Part shown: in pieces, positions 19,830-28,868 of the stretch
Position numbering within the stretch: position 1 is the first letter of the stretch
Layout: each line of letters starts with the position of its first letter
Origin: Branchiostoma floridae
Taxonomy: Eukaryota; Chordata; Leptocardii; Amphioxiformes; Branchiostomatidae
Length of the DNA stretch: 28,868 nucleotides
Direction of reading: 5' to 3'
Assembly (NCBI RefSeq): GCF_000003815.2
Contig: NC_049987.1
Span: forward strand, 11,710,794-11,739,661
Notes under the pieces: generated by a model
Database searches by the model: none
What the model was told of the DNA's origin: nothing
Seen by the model: only the letters and a program-made list of their open reading frames with translations
Made by a program: the position numbers and the translations under genes

Positions 19830-22800
19830 CTAATGCGGGCAGAACACGAGTTAGTGCGATTTAGCAAAACATGCAACAAGATAAGTATTCGTGAATAATT
19901 TCATCAGCTTCAATGGAGAATCATTGGATAACAAGATTCTTTATTCTTATTCGCGACCACAAATAATAATAATCACCACAAATGCAAGAGCCGACGTTTC
20001 GGTGGCCTTATGTTACATGCCAATAAATGACTGGTTGTACTTCTCACTGTCGCTAGATGTCGCTGATGCACAGTTACAATGTGGTCGACTTGTCCCAAAC
20101 GCAAAGTAGGTATTTTCACCAACAAATAACGAGGGACTAAACAATTAACATGCATTGGCATAATACCGGTAGTAAGACTTATACCGGTAGATTCAAAATA
20201 CTGGAACTTAAAGAGATCTACACATGCAACAATAGTTATTTCTGAGCTGTGCACACTTCAGACATCTAGGTGTCCAATACATCATTTACAAAGCATCGAT
20301 AACAATGCATTCGAAGACAACAAGGCCAAAAGTTTTCAGTATCTTTTTCGGGGTAGGCAGCTCGTCGTGGGACGAACACACTGTCACATTCATTGCCAAA
20401 TTTATAGATCATAATTACACATGCTCACGGCACAAGACGAACATGATTCAACAACAATCTTGAATTTCTGTTGGTGACCTACAACTCATGTAAAAGTGTG
20501 AAGAACCGTTGCATAATAGCCCGGATCTATGACTGAATGGGCAAAATTGAACGTACGCAGCCATTTTCCCGCCATTTTTATATCTACGCTAGCAGTGAAG
20601 TGTTACGTCATAGCGGTTGTGACGGACAGAAGTTAAATGAAAATTCTTGACAGTATACGTCCGTTTTCTCATGACATTTTGTATGCTCATGCAGGTTTAT
20701 GTTTTATGCATTTACTGACAGAAAAGGAAGGAACATCAGAGGATGTATAATTGTACATAGCGGCAGTTAATTGTGCCGTGTTTCTTCCTACCGGTATTTT
20801 TTTACTGGCCCCCTCCCAACCACGCGCCCGTTCGCCGTGTAATTCCGCGGCGTGTTACAATTACAATATTATGCTTTTAGCAGGACAAGAGTGGCAGAAA
20901 AGTTACACAGAAGAAGTGGCAAGGGTAACCTATAACAGCAACATGTAACTGGAGAAAATGATGCGTTGACAATGTGTCAAATCAGTATGGCTAGAGAAAT
21001 CGTCGTAAACTTACCGGTGTGACAGCGGGGGGCGAGATCACTAGCGTTTTCGCCCCCCTTTAGCGTTTTCGCCCCCCCCCCCCCAAGAGCAGCTGGCTAC
21101 TACATATTACAGGTGCGCTACCTGGTACTATACTGCACCTGGGGAGTAACGTATATGGTGTGTTACCTGGTACCTATATGGCACCTTATTACCGTACCGT
21201 AAGATGTCATACCTCGAAAGTCGATACTATATTGTTCGGTGCAAACATGACATTGAAATGAAAAAGACAATTTTTGCAGCTGAGGTGGCATAAAAACAGT
21301 GCTACTGCGAACGTATAAATCAACACCGTCTATGGTACGGAATACGTCAGCTATATGTTTTCAATTTGTCACAGTGTTTTCTTTCTTGTGCTGGAAACAT
21401 TTCCAAAGCGCTAACAAAAACACACGTGAATAATAGTTTCTCATTATAAACACTATCTACGCGCAAGTTGATATAGCTGTTGCTAAATGCTACACAAACA
21501 CTGGTAAAGTACCTGTCTTAAGAAACACGGGTAAATGCATCAGTTCCTAAATACTAGAAAACACGGTCATGTTGGAGGTGAAGATATCCCCTGGCCAGGT
21601 GCATATACCAAAATGTGCGTTATTGTAATTAATACCTAATATTTGCATAATTAATAAAGACATTACATAGTTCTTTTGTGGTCACTTCATGGTAGAGACT
21701 TCATATTGGAGATATATAGGTTGCTTGAGGACAGGTGAATACAATGAAATACATCTTATGTCAAGACTCAGGTATATGCAATAATGGGAATACAAGGGAC
21801 CAAACCCTCCTTGTCTGAAACAAGTTCAACTATCTTATTACCATGTAATTACGTTAATATTGATACTATGAATGGAGTTTTGTATCAAACTCGTGTACTT
21901 ATATCATTCTGAAACTACATTTTGTGATTTATACCAATCAACTTCTAAAATGTCATGTAAACCCGTTTTTTTGGGGGGGCGAAATCGCTAAAGGGGGGCG
22001 AGGTAGGGGGGCGAGATCACTAGCCGGGGAGGGCGAGATCGCTAGTGATTTCGCCCCCGGGGGGGCGAGATCGCTGTCACACCGGTATTATGATAATAGA
22101 TGCTACTTCTTAAGAATGCGGTGCAAAGCAATTTAATGTGGAAAAACCCTCAAGAAAACATCGGCAAATGCAAACACACGAATGGACACTGTCTCTAACA
22201 AAACAAACATATGGCACTGTATCAGATATCATCAAGTTCGAGGCTTAGTTCATTTTTCAGTTTGTTTAAAATGGCACATATCGCTACCCTTTAAATTCGT
22301 ACATTCAGGCAACTTTATATTTTCAATTAGCATTTGTTCATAAGTGTCTAAAGATCACGGATTAACGTTAACAGATTCATCCTCATTACGCCTGTAGCAG
22401 ACAATCGTTTTCTAATCAAGAAAATTGACTTTTCCCATCAGCTAAATACCTACTCTCATAGGAGGTGATAATTGTGCTTTGATTGATGTGTAATTTGTCC
22501 ATTAGCAGGTGGAATCCTTTTAGAACTAGCAAGAGGTTTCTGAGGAATCGGCGATTGGGATCCAGGTCAGACATGTCAATGATGAGATGACATTTAACGG
22601 TCCTAGAATTATTGTAAAATAGTTGATGCCACCCGTCTAATAGCACTTGTGTTTAATCAGTAATGTTTATGAACAGTGCAACGTCACGTTGTAATGACAA
22701 CAACATACCTATAGGGCGCCTTTCATAGCAAACCAACCACAAAGCAAAAAGCAGCACTAGAGTTGGCTTCTTTTCTTAGTTGATTCGATAGTACATGTAC

Positions 22801-23757
22801 GTATTTGATAACTCATCATGTTCAACAACGTTGGCTCAAATTGTATAACGCCTTTTTCTAATAATTGCTCATGTTTTAAACAATGTGATTATTAGTCATG
22901 GGTGCATGTCAATTTGGAGACTCATCATTCCAATTTTGAATTACGTGTACCTAAAAAGGGAGACGTCCAAAGTAAAACACTTGGCGCGTCGTTACTGACA
23001 TCATAGCGAATCGTACACTTGCTTTGTTTACCACTAGCAGGGTTTACATGCAGGAAAACATATCTTATCTATGGAACATAACGGCAGTTTCCACTCACCT
23101 GGACCCGTGTGCTTCCATATGACTGTGACATTAGTCAATACATTATCAATGGGCTCAAACAGGAAGCTTGGTAGTATCATTTGTCACTTGCTGAAGTCAC
23201 AGATCATTTGCAAACCTTACAGAATATCGAATTCAAACTGTCTTTGACATTTATGACAAGCCAGTATAAATAAAGCTAGGCAGGACAATATTGTTAGCTG
23301 ACGTTGACTTAAACCAGATGTTCAATCTGCGTTTCATACAATCAATAACATAGGAATACTTGCAATTGCTTGTTGCTATTAAGATTGAATCTATTATCGT
23401 AAACCAAATATTTTTTGTCAGTATCATATTGAAGTACCAAAATGAAACCTTGTATCATAACAGAAAATACTTTATTACACCGCATACACAGAGATCCAGG
23501 CCCTGAATGTAGGGAAAAGCAATATCTATTTTTCATAAAATGCCTTTCTGACCGTTTTGCATCGGTAAAGAATAGTTCATATCAAGACATTTCTCTTCCT
23601 ATTCCGCGACCTCTTTCATTACAGTCTATCTATATATAATATTAGGACCAAAAAAATAATAACAATAAATATGAATCATACCTTAGACAACATACATCAG
23701 TTACGAGAGAAGGTCGTGCCCGGATGTCCACATCTTTTCGACTGGTTCTGTCACTGC
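18707..23757 (-). CDS. Gene C: unrecognised multi-exon protein with acidic C-terminus
   Basis: Rebuilt on the minus strand from GT-AG borders whose phases match at every join: 23757-23682 (phase 1 in, 2 out), 23122-23099 (24-nt microexon, 2/2), 22602-22454 (149 nt, 2/1), 19829-18707 (1 in). The 149-nt exon encodes CHLIIDMSDLDPNRRFLRN, then a leucine-rich helix and LHINQST. The last exon begins S-V-V-M-L-P-R-K, has a charged helix (about IEERLLKTRLDHLRREQQ), then a long Ser/Arg/Gly-rich, probably disordered part. It resumes after the gap as DMSDSSDDDDGEMQ-stop. No signal peptide or transmembrane segment is visible. The start may be the ATG in the microexon (MEAHGSR...) or lie further upstream. 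I do not recognise the family. Confidence 0.6.
18753..18852. other. Assembly gap (100 N) inside gene C
   Basis: Exactly 100 Ns inside the last exon of the minus-strand gene C. The reading frame on its two sides differs, as expected if the true size is not 100. Confidence 0.99.
21014..22085. mobile_element. TIR element E2, copy 1 (1,072 bp, TA flanks)
   Basis: Ends CCGGTGTGACAGCG and CGCTGTCACACCGG, flanked by TA on both sides. Internal to each end is a G/C-rich array of GGGCGA(G/A)ATC(A/G)CTAG units. The AT-rich middle is noncoding. It lies within the last intron of gene C and is matched in inverse orientation by the sequence from 26746. Confidence 0.82.
22454..22602 (-). CDS. Gene C 149-nt exon (HLIIDMSDLDP...)
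   Basis: Minus strand: acceptor TTTTACAATAATTCTAG, donor GAGA|GTAGGT. The 49 full codons look like real protein: a hydrophobic strand (CHLIIDM), an acidic turn (SDLDPNRR), a leucine-rich helix (FLRNLLLVLKGFHLLMDKL) and HINQST. Phases fit both neighbours. Confidence 0.6.
23099..23122 (-). CDS. Gene C 24-nt microexon
   Basis: Minus strand: acceptor ATTGACTAATGTCACAG, including a good branch-point-like TTGACTAAT, and perfect donor CCAG|GTGAGT. It encodes H-M-E-A-H-G-S flanked by split codons (2/2). It contains an in-frame ATG that could be the start codon. Confidence 0.5.
23682..23757 (-). CDS. Gene C upstream exon (coding or 5' leader)
   Basis: On the minus strand, acceptor CTATCCTTACAG and donor CTAAG|GTATGA bound 76 nt. 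The exon is open in the phase that continues into the microexon (SDRTSRKDVDIRARPSLV...). It holds no in-frame ATG, so it is either an internal coding exon or leader sequence. Confidence 0.45.
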
Positions 23758-24016
23758 CTGTAAGGATAGAAGAATAGAGCTTAATCTCCTATCGCCCGGC
23801 TAATTCGATAATCTCCCTATAAACAGGTCATACAGCTTTGCCTCATCCGTGATTGACAGATGCACGGGACGACAATCTGATAAGCCGTTGAGTATAGATT
23901 GTTGGATAAAAGCAAAAGAATAAAAGGATAGATAGTTTGCAAAACAGTTGTATACTTTTATTAAGTTACAATAGTTAAATCTCGTGACTCCTCCGTACAT
24001 TTTAGTTCAGATCTAG

Positions 24017-24472
24017 ATGAACATGTGGATGCCTGTGCATGTTGGTATTGGTACTCTCAATGACGATGGTATATCCAAGTTTATCCCACTAGCATTCCAG
24101 AGGAGAAGGAGTTCACAAAAAGCGACAATGTGGGTAGGATTTATGTTTCCGGACAACTATTCTTCACCCATTGTAAGGTTCAGACAATGCCTCCGTGCAG
24201 AGCCGACCACAGCGGGTTTACCAGCCAGGCTGATTCTAATAGCCTTTGATCAGAATCTTGTATCGCCATGGAGACCAAGTCTCGCGGGATTCCGTTCCTC
24301 TCGCGAGTCTCACCTCGGGGATACGGAATACCGTGACTTTACTGACGGGACGTCACTGACATTTTGGCTCTTCCTATCAACGTTGAAGATGCGTAAAAAA
24401 CAAATATATCGTGATCAAACCGAGTTGGGAAGGAAGAATAGGCTGGAAATCCCTTGGAAAAATCTTGGGTGA
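24017..24472 (+). other. 151-codon open frame of doubtful reality
   Basis: ATG to TGA with few low-complexity residues, opposite to gene C and upstream of it. It has no signal peptide, recognised motif or paralogue here, and AATAAA (24480-24485) follows closely. It could be a single-exon gene or chance; a minus-strand donor candidate overlaps it. Confidence 0.15.
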
Positions 24473-24522
24473 ATGATTCAATAAAACCTGTATTATATAT
24501 CAACCTCCTTTCACCCCACTCA

Positions 24523-24586
24523 TACACACAGGCACACGCACATACGCACACACACACTTACACACACAATGTACGCAAACACACAC
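24523..24586 (+). repeat. Imperfect (AC)n microsatellite
   Basis: ACACACAGGCACACGCACAT-type interrupted tract. Confidence 0.85.
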
Positions 24587-24599
24587 TAACATGCTAACT

Positions 24600-25763
24600 T
24601 CAGAGGCAACAGTCAGGTATTGTTGAGAATATTGTAATTGAGCTGATTATCTTGAAATAAGAGCTGCTAATATTCATACCCTGCGGCAAGGGTCATAAGT
24701 TCACACCTTTAAATGCAAACAGCATTTACGAGTCAAACAGGCACTCGTTGCCGTGCTTTTTTACTTGTTTGTTTGTTTGTTTTGGCACAAAAGAGTGATC
24801 ATACAGCCAGAAATTTGCGGAAAGAACTGAATGGTGGCAAAATTTGCCATTTTCACAAACATGATAAAGCTAAGGCTCCGTACGGTGTTAATGCCCTACA
24901 AGGGTAAAGGTCAACTCATCCCTTCCAGTTTACCATACCTAAACTTTATTTATTTGCTTTAAGACAAAATATGTCCATAGCAACATGTACATACATAAAA
25001 CTAAAGGTGCTATAATTCAGGACCACAAGCCTACACCAGTCCTGTATGTTGTACAGGTCATAATAGGTGAAAATAGAACCCCTTAAAACTGTGGGTAATA
25101 AAGAAAGTATATCACACCTTTCTCAAGATAGCTTCTAGCCATTTCTTTAATCTGTTTAAAACACCCAAGAGTGCACTACAGGCCGTCCTGGTTCCTATCA
25201 AAATCATTAAAACGTCGTGCTAAGTCACTATACATCTACAAAAACACAAGGTATCCAAAATCAAACCTTATTTACATTGTGGTTATACATAGAGCATATG
25301 GGCTAAGTATACCAACAATGGTTTGGATATACTTAGTACTGTTTACTTTAGAGTTCAAAAGAACAGAATTTTCAACACAATGGTGTAAGGTTTATGAATA
25401 TAAATCTTTGCTATGGATACAATATTAGTTTAGACCTATACTACAGAAAGTTAAAAAATTATTCTAACATCTTTGTGTGCAAATAATGGCGTTTAACTCT
25501 ACAGTGTATCTTGTAATGTTTGTGGGAGGGGGGCACCGCAGAGCTTTATCTTGTAAATCACTATGCGTATCGTTCAATACCTTTTCTTTAATTCTTTCAA
25601 TAAGAATTTTAGAATAAGTGATATCATCTAATCAGAATACTTCTTCTGTCTTTCTTTCTGTAAAACAACCAAGTGGTTGCTACGCAACGAAACTTATAGG
25701 GCTATACCCACAGAACAAGTCTGAAACCTGACTACAGGACTAATAGAATAACAAGTCACTTAC
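24600..25763. other. Upstream of gene C; no gene seen
   Basis: AT-rich, with short frames only. Confidence 0.5.
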
Positions 25764-25800
25764 CTACGGATCATCTATATCTGCACTGCCCAGCCAGGTG
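25764..25800 (-). other. Possible noncoding first exon of gene C (donor only)
   Basis: Minus strand reads GATCCGTAG|GTAAGTGAC, a near-perfect donor. All three frames upstream of it contain stops, so it could only be a 5' leader exon. Its upstream limit is not visible. A second minus-strand donor candidate is CCCCGAG|GTGAGA at 24314. Confidence 0.2.
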
Positions 25801-26335
25801 TGTGTTTGTGCAGGACACGGCAAGACGGTGACTACAATGTGGGACCAAATCCGATGATACTGTTTGTTAGTGTGATCGTTTACCGGTCAGGTGTTCACGA
25901 GGTTTGTTACCTACGCGGTGTAGCCCTAGGCAGGGACATACTGTACACATCCCGACCTGTCCAGAACACGTGTGTTTACTGATTTAAAACGCCGCCAGCA
26001 AGAATCCAAGCATGCCGATTGTTACATACTGTTGCTAATACTAATCACTAACACGGGCCGACTTCCCTCTGTTGTTCCCCGCAGATTTTGACTCGCCACG
26101 TAATCCCACACCCTGCCTTTGAATACGATAATCTGTCATGTTTTGTCATAAATAATCTCCAGTGGGATAAACAGTTATACTTCTTTCACGCCCATATGGG
26201 ATAAACGCAACTTGCATTTGAAGGCATGGTGATGTCGGGTGTACGGTTTGACGATCACGTATACCACATTTGTTAATTGGGGATCAAGCTTTAATTATCC
26301 TGTATCAGAACCTTTTGTTTAACTTTTAAGTATAA
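25801..26335. other. Noncoding stretch before the CT microsatellite
   Basis: No recognised gene or repeat. A possible upstream flank of gene C. Confidence 0.45.

Positions 26336-26411
<76 letters not shown>
26336..26411 (+). repeat. (CT)n microsatellite
   Basis: Pure CT apart from one CCCT near the start, about 75 bases. Confidence 0.97.
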
Positions 26412-26415
<4 letters not shown>

Positions 26416-26756
26416 GCACGTTTTGCCAAAGGGAATCAATCATCACCAAAGCATCATTGTGCCATCTTACGGATTTTGTCAAAGGTACGCAAGACTGATT
26501 GATTCCGCCTGTACAGTCCATCAGCGCCGCCTAGTGATGACAAGTGGTACTTCAACCATAGATGCGACACATAAGTCCAAAAATGACGGTTTGTCACATC
26601 CATTAAATGGGATTAATATTTTACAGAGCGTGTGTACATGTGTTTGGTGTCTTTCCGGTTGTATACCTCCAGCTTATTATGTGCGATCGCGATGAAATGT
26701 GGTACGTGTATTTGTGTTGTTGACTTGACGGTGAAGTTTTATTTACAGGTGTGACA

Positions 26757-26915
26757 GCGATCTCGCCCCCCCGTGATCTCGCCCCCCCGGGGGCGAAATC
26801 ACTAGCGATCTCGCCCCCCCGGGGCGAAATCACTAGCGATCTCGCCCTCCCCGGCTAGTGATCTCGCCCCCCTACCTCGCCCCCCTTTAGCGATTTCGCC
26901 CCCCCCCCAAAAAAA
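26757..26915. repeat. GATC/CTAG palindromic G-rich array (E2 copy 2)
   Basis: Quasi-palindromic units of the form GGGGCGAAATCACTAGCGAT-CTCGCCCC repeat about four times, with runs of 5-10 C. The copy 1 array (about 21965-22075) has about one unit fewer. One strand can form G-quadruplexes, the other i-motifs. Confidence 0.85.
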
Positions 26916-27705
26916 GGGTTTACATGACATTTTAGAAGTTGATTGGTATAAATCACAAAATGCAGTTTCAGAATGATATAAGTACACGAGTTTGATACAT
27001 AACTCCATTCATAGTATCAATATTAACGTAATTACATGGTAATAAGATAGTTGAACTTGTTTCAGACAAGGAGGGTTGGGTCCCTTGTATTCCAATTATT
27101 GCATATACCTGAGTCTTGACATAAGATGTATTTCATTGTATTCACCTGTCCTCAAGCAACCTATATATCTCCAATATGAAGTCTCTACCATGAAGTGACC
27201 ACAAAATAACTATGTAATGTCTTTATTAATTATGCAAATATTAGGTATTAATTAGAATAACGCACATTTTGGTACATGCACCTGGCCAAGGGATATCTTC
27301 ACCTCCGACATGACTATTTTTTCTAGTATTTAGGAACTGATGCATTTACCCGTGTTTCTTAAGACTGGTACTTTACCAGTGTTTGTGTAGCATTTAGCAA
27401 CAGCTATATCAACTTGCGCGTAGATAGTGTTTATAATGAGAAACTATTATTCACGTGTGTTTTTGTTAGCGCTTTGGAAATGTTTCCAGCACAAGAAAGA
27501 AAACACTGTGACAAATTGAAAACATATAGCTGACGTATTCCGTACCATAGACGGTGTTGATTTATACGTTCGCAGTAGCACTGTTTTTATGCCACCTCAG
27601 CTGCAAAAATTGTCTTTTTCATTTCAATGTTATGTTTGCACCGAACAATATAGTATCGACTTTCGAGGTATGACATCTTACGGTACGGTAATAAGGTGCC
27701 ATATA

Positions 27706-28765
27706 AGCCCCGGTCACAAAGCGCGTACGATTCCTTGCGATTCCTTCCGATGCGCAGTATGAGCGCAGCGCGTCGTAAGTCGGGGGAGAATCGGAAGCAA
27801 CGGTTTAAGTATATAAAGCCGTGGTCACAAAGCGCGTAGTGCATCGTACGATGCGGTCATAAGAGCGTGCCTGCGTCGATCGCAGTGAATCATAGTAAAT
27901 CGGGGAGCGTCGTATGGCGAAAAATAGAGCTGAAATGGATTTTGAACATGTTCAAAATTTCGCTATCGTCGTAAGATTTTATTTGCCCCCATAGCAGACT
28001 TCATTATGGCAATTTTTGTCTACTGATGAGGTTATAGATTTATGAATTGTTAGCATGTTGTGATGGTTTCAGTTTTCCCTGGTATTGTGGATATTGACGA
28101 AAAGGGAAAATATATCAGTCGCAACTGCCACAGTCGCAACCAGAGAACAGCGCGCCCCGCACAGGTGATGCAGACAATTGTTTGATGGCTTCATGCACGT
28201 GAGTTTATAATTAGATCAAATCTAAGCTCTCGTCGGTCTTGGGTCAGTTTACCATAATCGTAATAACCATGGGGACAACTCGAACATAAAGGCAGGCTCC
28301 ATGAGTCGGAAATATATATGATATAATGCTTATGATATGATTTTGTATGATGGCATCTTTTTGTTGATAGCATATCATGATACGATCTTCGAAAGAGCCT
28401 GACACGCAGAGCCGGCAAGCAGGCCGAGATAATCATACCAGTACTCACGCTTGATTTGAACTTTTCTTGTAATGCTCTTGTTGTCATGGTCTCTTTTAAT
28501 TTATTTTTAAAGTTAAATATATTATAGGAAGGTATTCAACAGCTTAGTCCACATTTTGTTGGTTAAAGAAGCACAAAAGCGGCCATGCGGCTATTCAAAA
28601 GAGACACAAGTGAAAAATCGTACGACGCTGGAAAAATTTTGAACACCATCCGATGCGTTGCGATGGCTGATTTTGCTTACGATTTTGCTGCGATTTACTG
28701 CGCTCATCGTACGATATGCGGAATATACCATCGCAAGAAATCGTACGCGCTTTGTGACCGGGGCT
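27706..28765. mobile_element. TIR element E3 nested in E2 (1,060 bp, ATA target duplication)
   Basis: Ends AGCCCCGGTCACAAAGCGCG and its inverse CGCGCTTTGTGACCGGGGCT, flanked by ATA (27703-27705, 28766-28768). The empty site GCCATATAGGTACC is preserved, inverted, in E2 copy 1 (near 21175). A diverged direct copy of the end (GCCGTGGTCACAAAGCGCG) lies at about 27818, hinting at a second nested end. Noncoding; many TCGTACGA-type palindromes. Confidence 0.85.
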
Positions 28766-28868
28766 ATAGGTACCAGGTAACACACCATATACATTACTCC
28801 CCAGTTGCAGTATAGTGCCAGGTAGCGCACCTGTAATATGTAGTAACCAGCTGCTTTGGGGGGGGGGG

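Larger units (their letters stand above)
26746..28868. mobile_element. TIR element E2, copy 2 (inverted, interrupted, runs off the window)
   Basis: Starts CAGGTGTGACAGCG after TA (26744-26745) and follows copy 1 in reverse almost base for base to 27705. A 1,060-bp insertion intervenes, then it resumes at 28769 to the end, where it enters a poly-G run. The far terminal repeat lies outside the window. Confidence 0.82.

Noticed and set aside
26291-26521. Arg/Glu-rich frame
   Set aside because: Translation of the CT microsatellite on the opposite strand.
26621-27008. Gly/Arg-rich frames (GARSLAGEGEIASDFAPGG)
   Set aside because: Translations of the GATC/CTAG array of element E2; the same peptide appears in copy 1 for the same reason.

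Overview
This is a eukaryotic, intron-rich and repeat-rich genomic contig with three assembly gaps of Ns (1611-1710, 3705-4694, 18753-18852). It has no operons, ribosome binding sites or bacterial features. Coding sequence is confined to short exons with GT-AG borders in a background of microsatellites, minisatellites and small non-autonomous DNA transposons. The architecture fits a polymorphic marine invertebrate or basal chordate genome. Amphioxus (Branchiostoma) is my best guess, but no gene here proves it. Most open frames in the window are chance or repeat-derived.

Left part (about 1.5-16.3 kb, + strand): two tandem paralogous genes for small secreted, cysteine-poor, basic peptides. Gene A (1498-4775) has a signal peptide exon, at least one exon lost in the first gap, then exons at 1964-2017, 2492-2566, 2806-2892 and 4717-4775. 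Gene B (13814-16292) is complete: four exons, 114 codons. The two share an 18-base identity around the start codon, phase 1 at every intron, an 87-nt third-domain exon starting D-A-x-F-Q-K-E-A, and a last exon with V-A-K and Q-G-A. A is rich in dibasic KR sites; B has a strongly basic C-terminus. Function is unknown; a peptide prohormone or host-defence peptide are reasonable hypotheses only.

Between them sits a 5.2-kb foldback-type element (5545-10756). It has long inverted arms built of ~186-bp subrepeats and is flanked by a TTA duplication. A small MITE (11284-11516) and a long TG microsatellite follow.

Right part (about 18.7-23.8 kb, - strand): one multi-exon gene rebuilt by splice-phase matching. 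It runs from 23757 down to 18707 with a 24-nt microexon, a 149-nt exon and a large last exon of more than 1 kb, interrupted by the third gap. It encodes an unrecognised, probably intracellular protein with a charged helical segment and an acidic C-terminus (D-M-S-D-S-S-D-D-D-D-G-E-M-Q).

Two inverted copies of a TIR element whose ends carry GATC/CTAG-containing, G-rich palindromic arrays lie at 21014-22085 (inside intron 4 of that gene model's last intron) and 26746 to the window end. The second copy is interrupted by a third element (27706-28765); the first copy preserves the exact empty site, giving an ATA target duplication.
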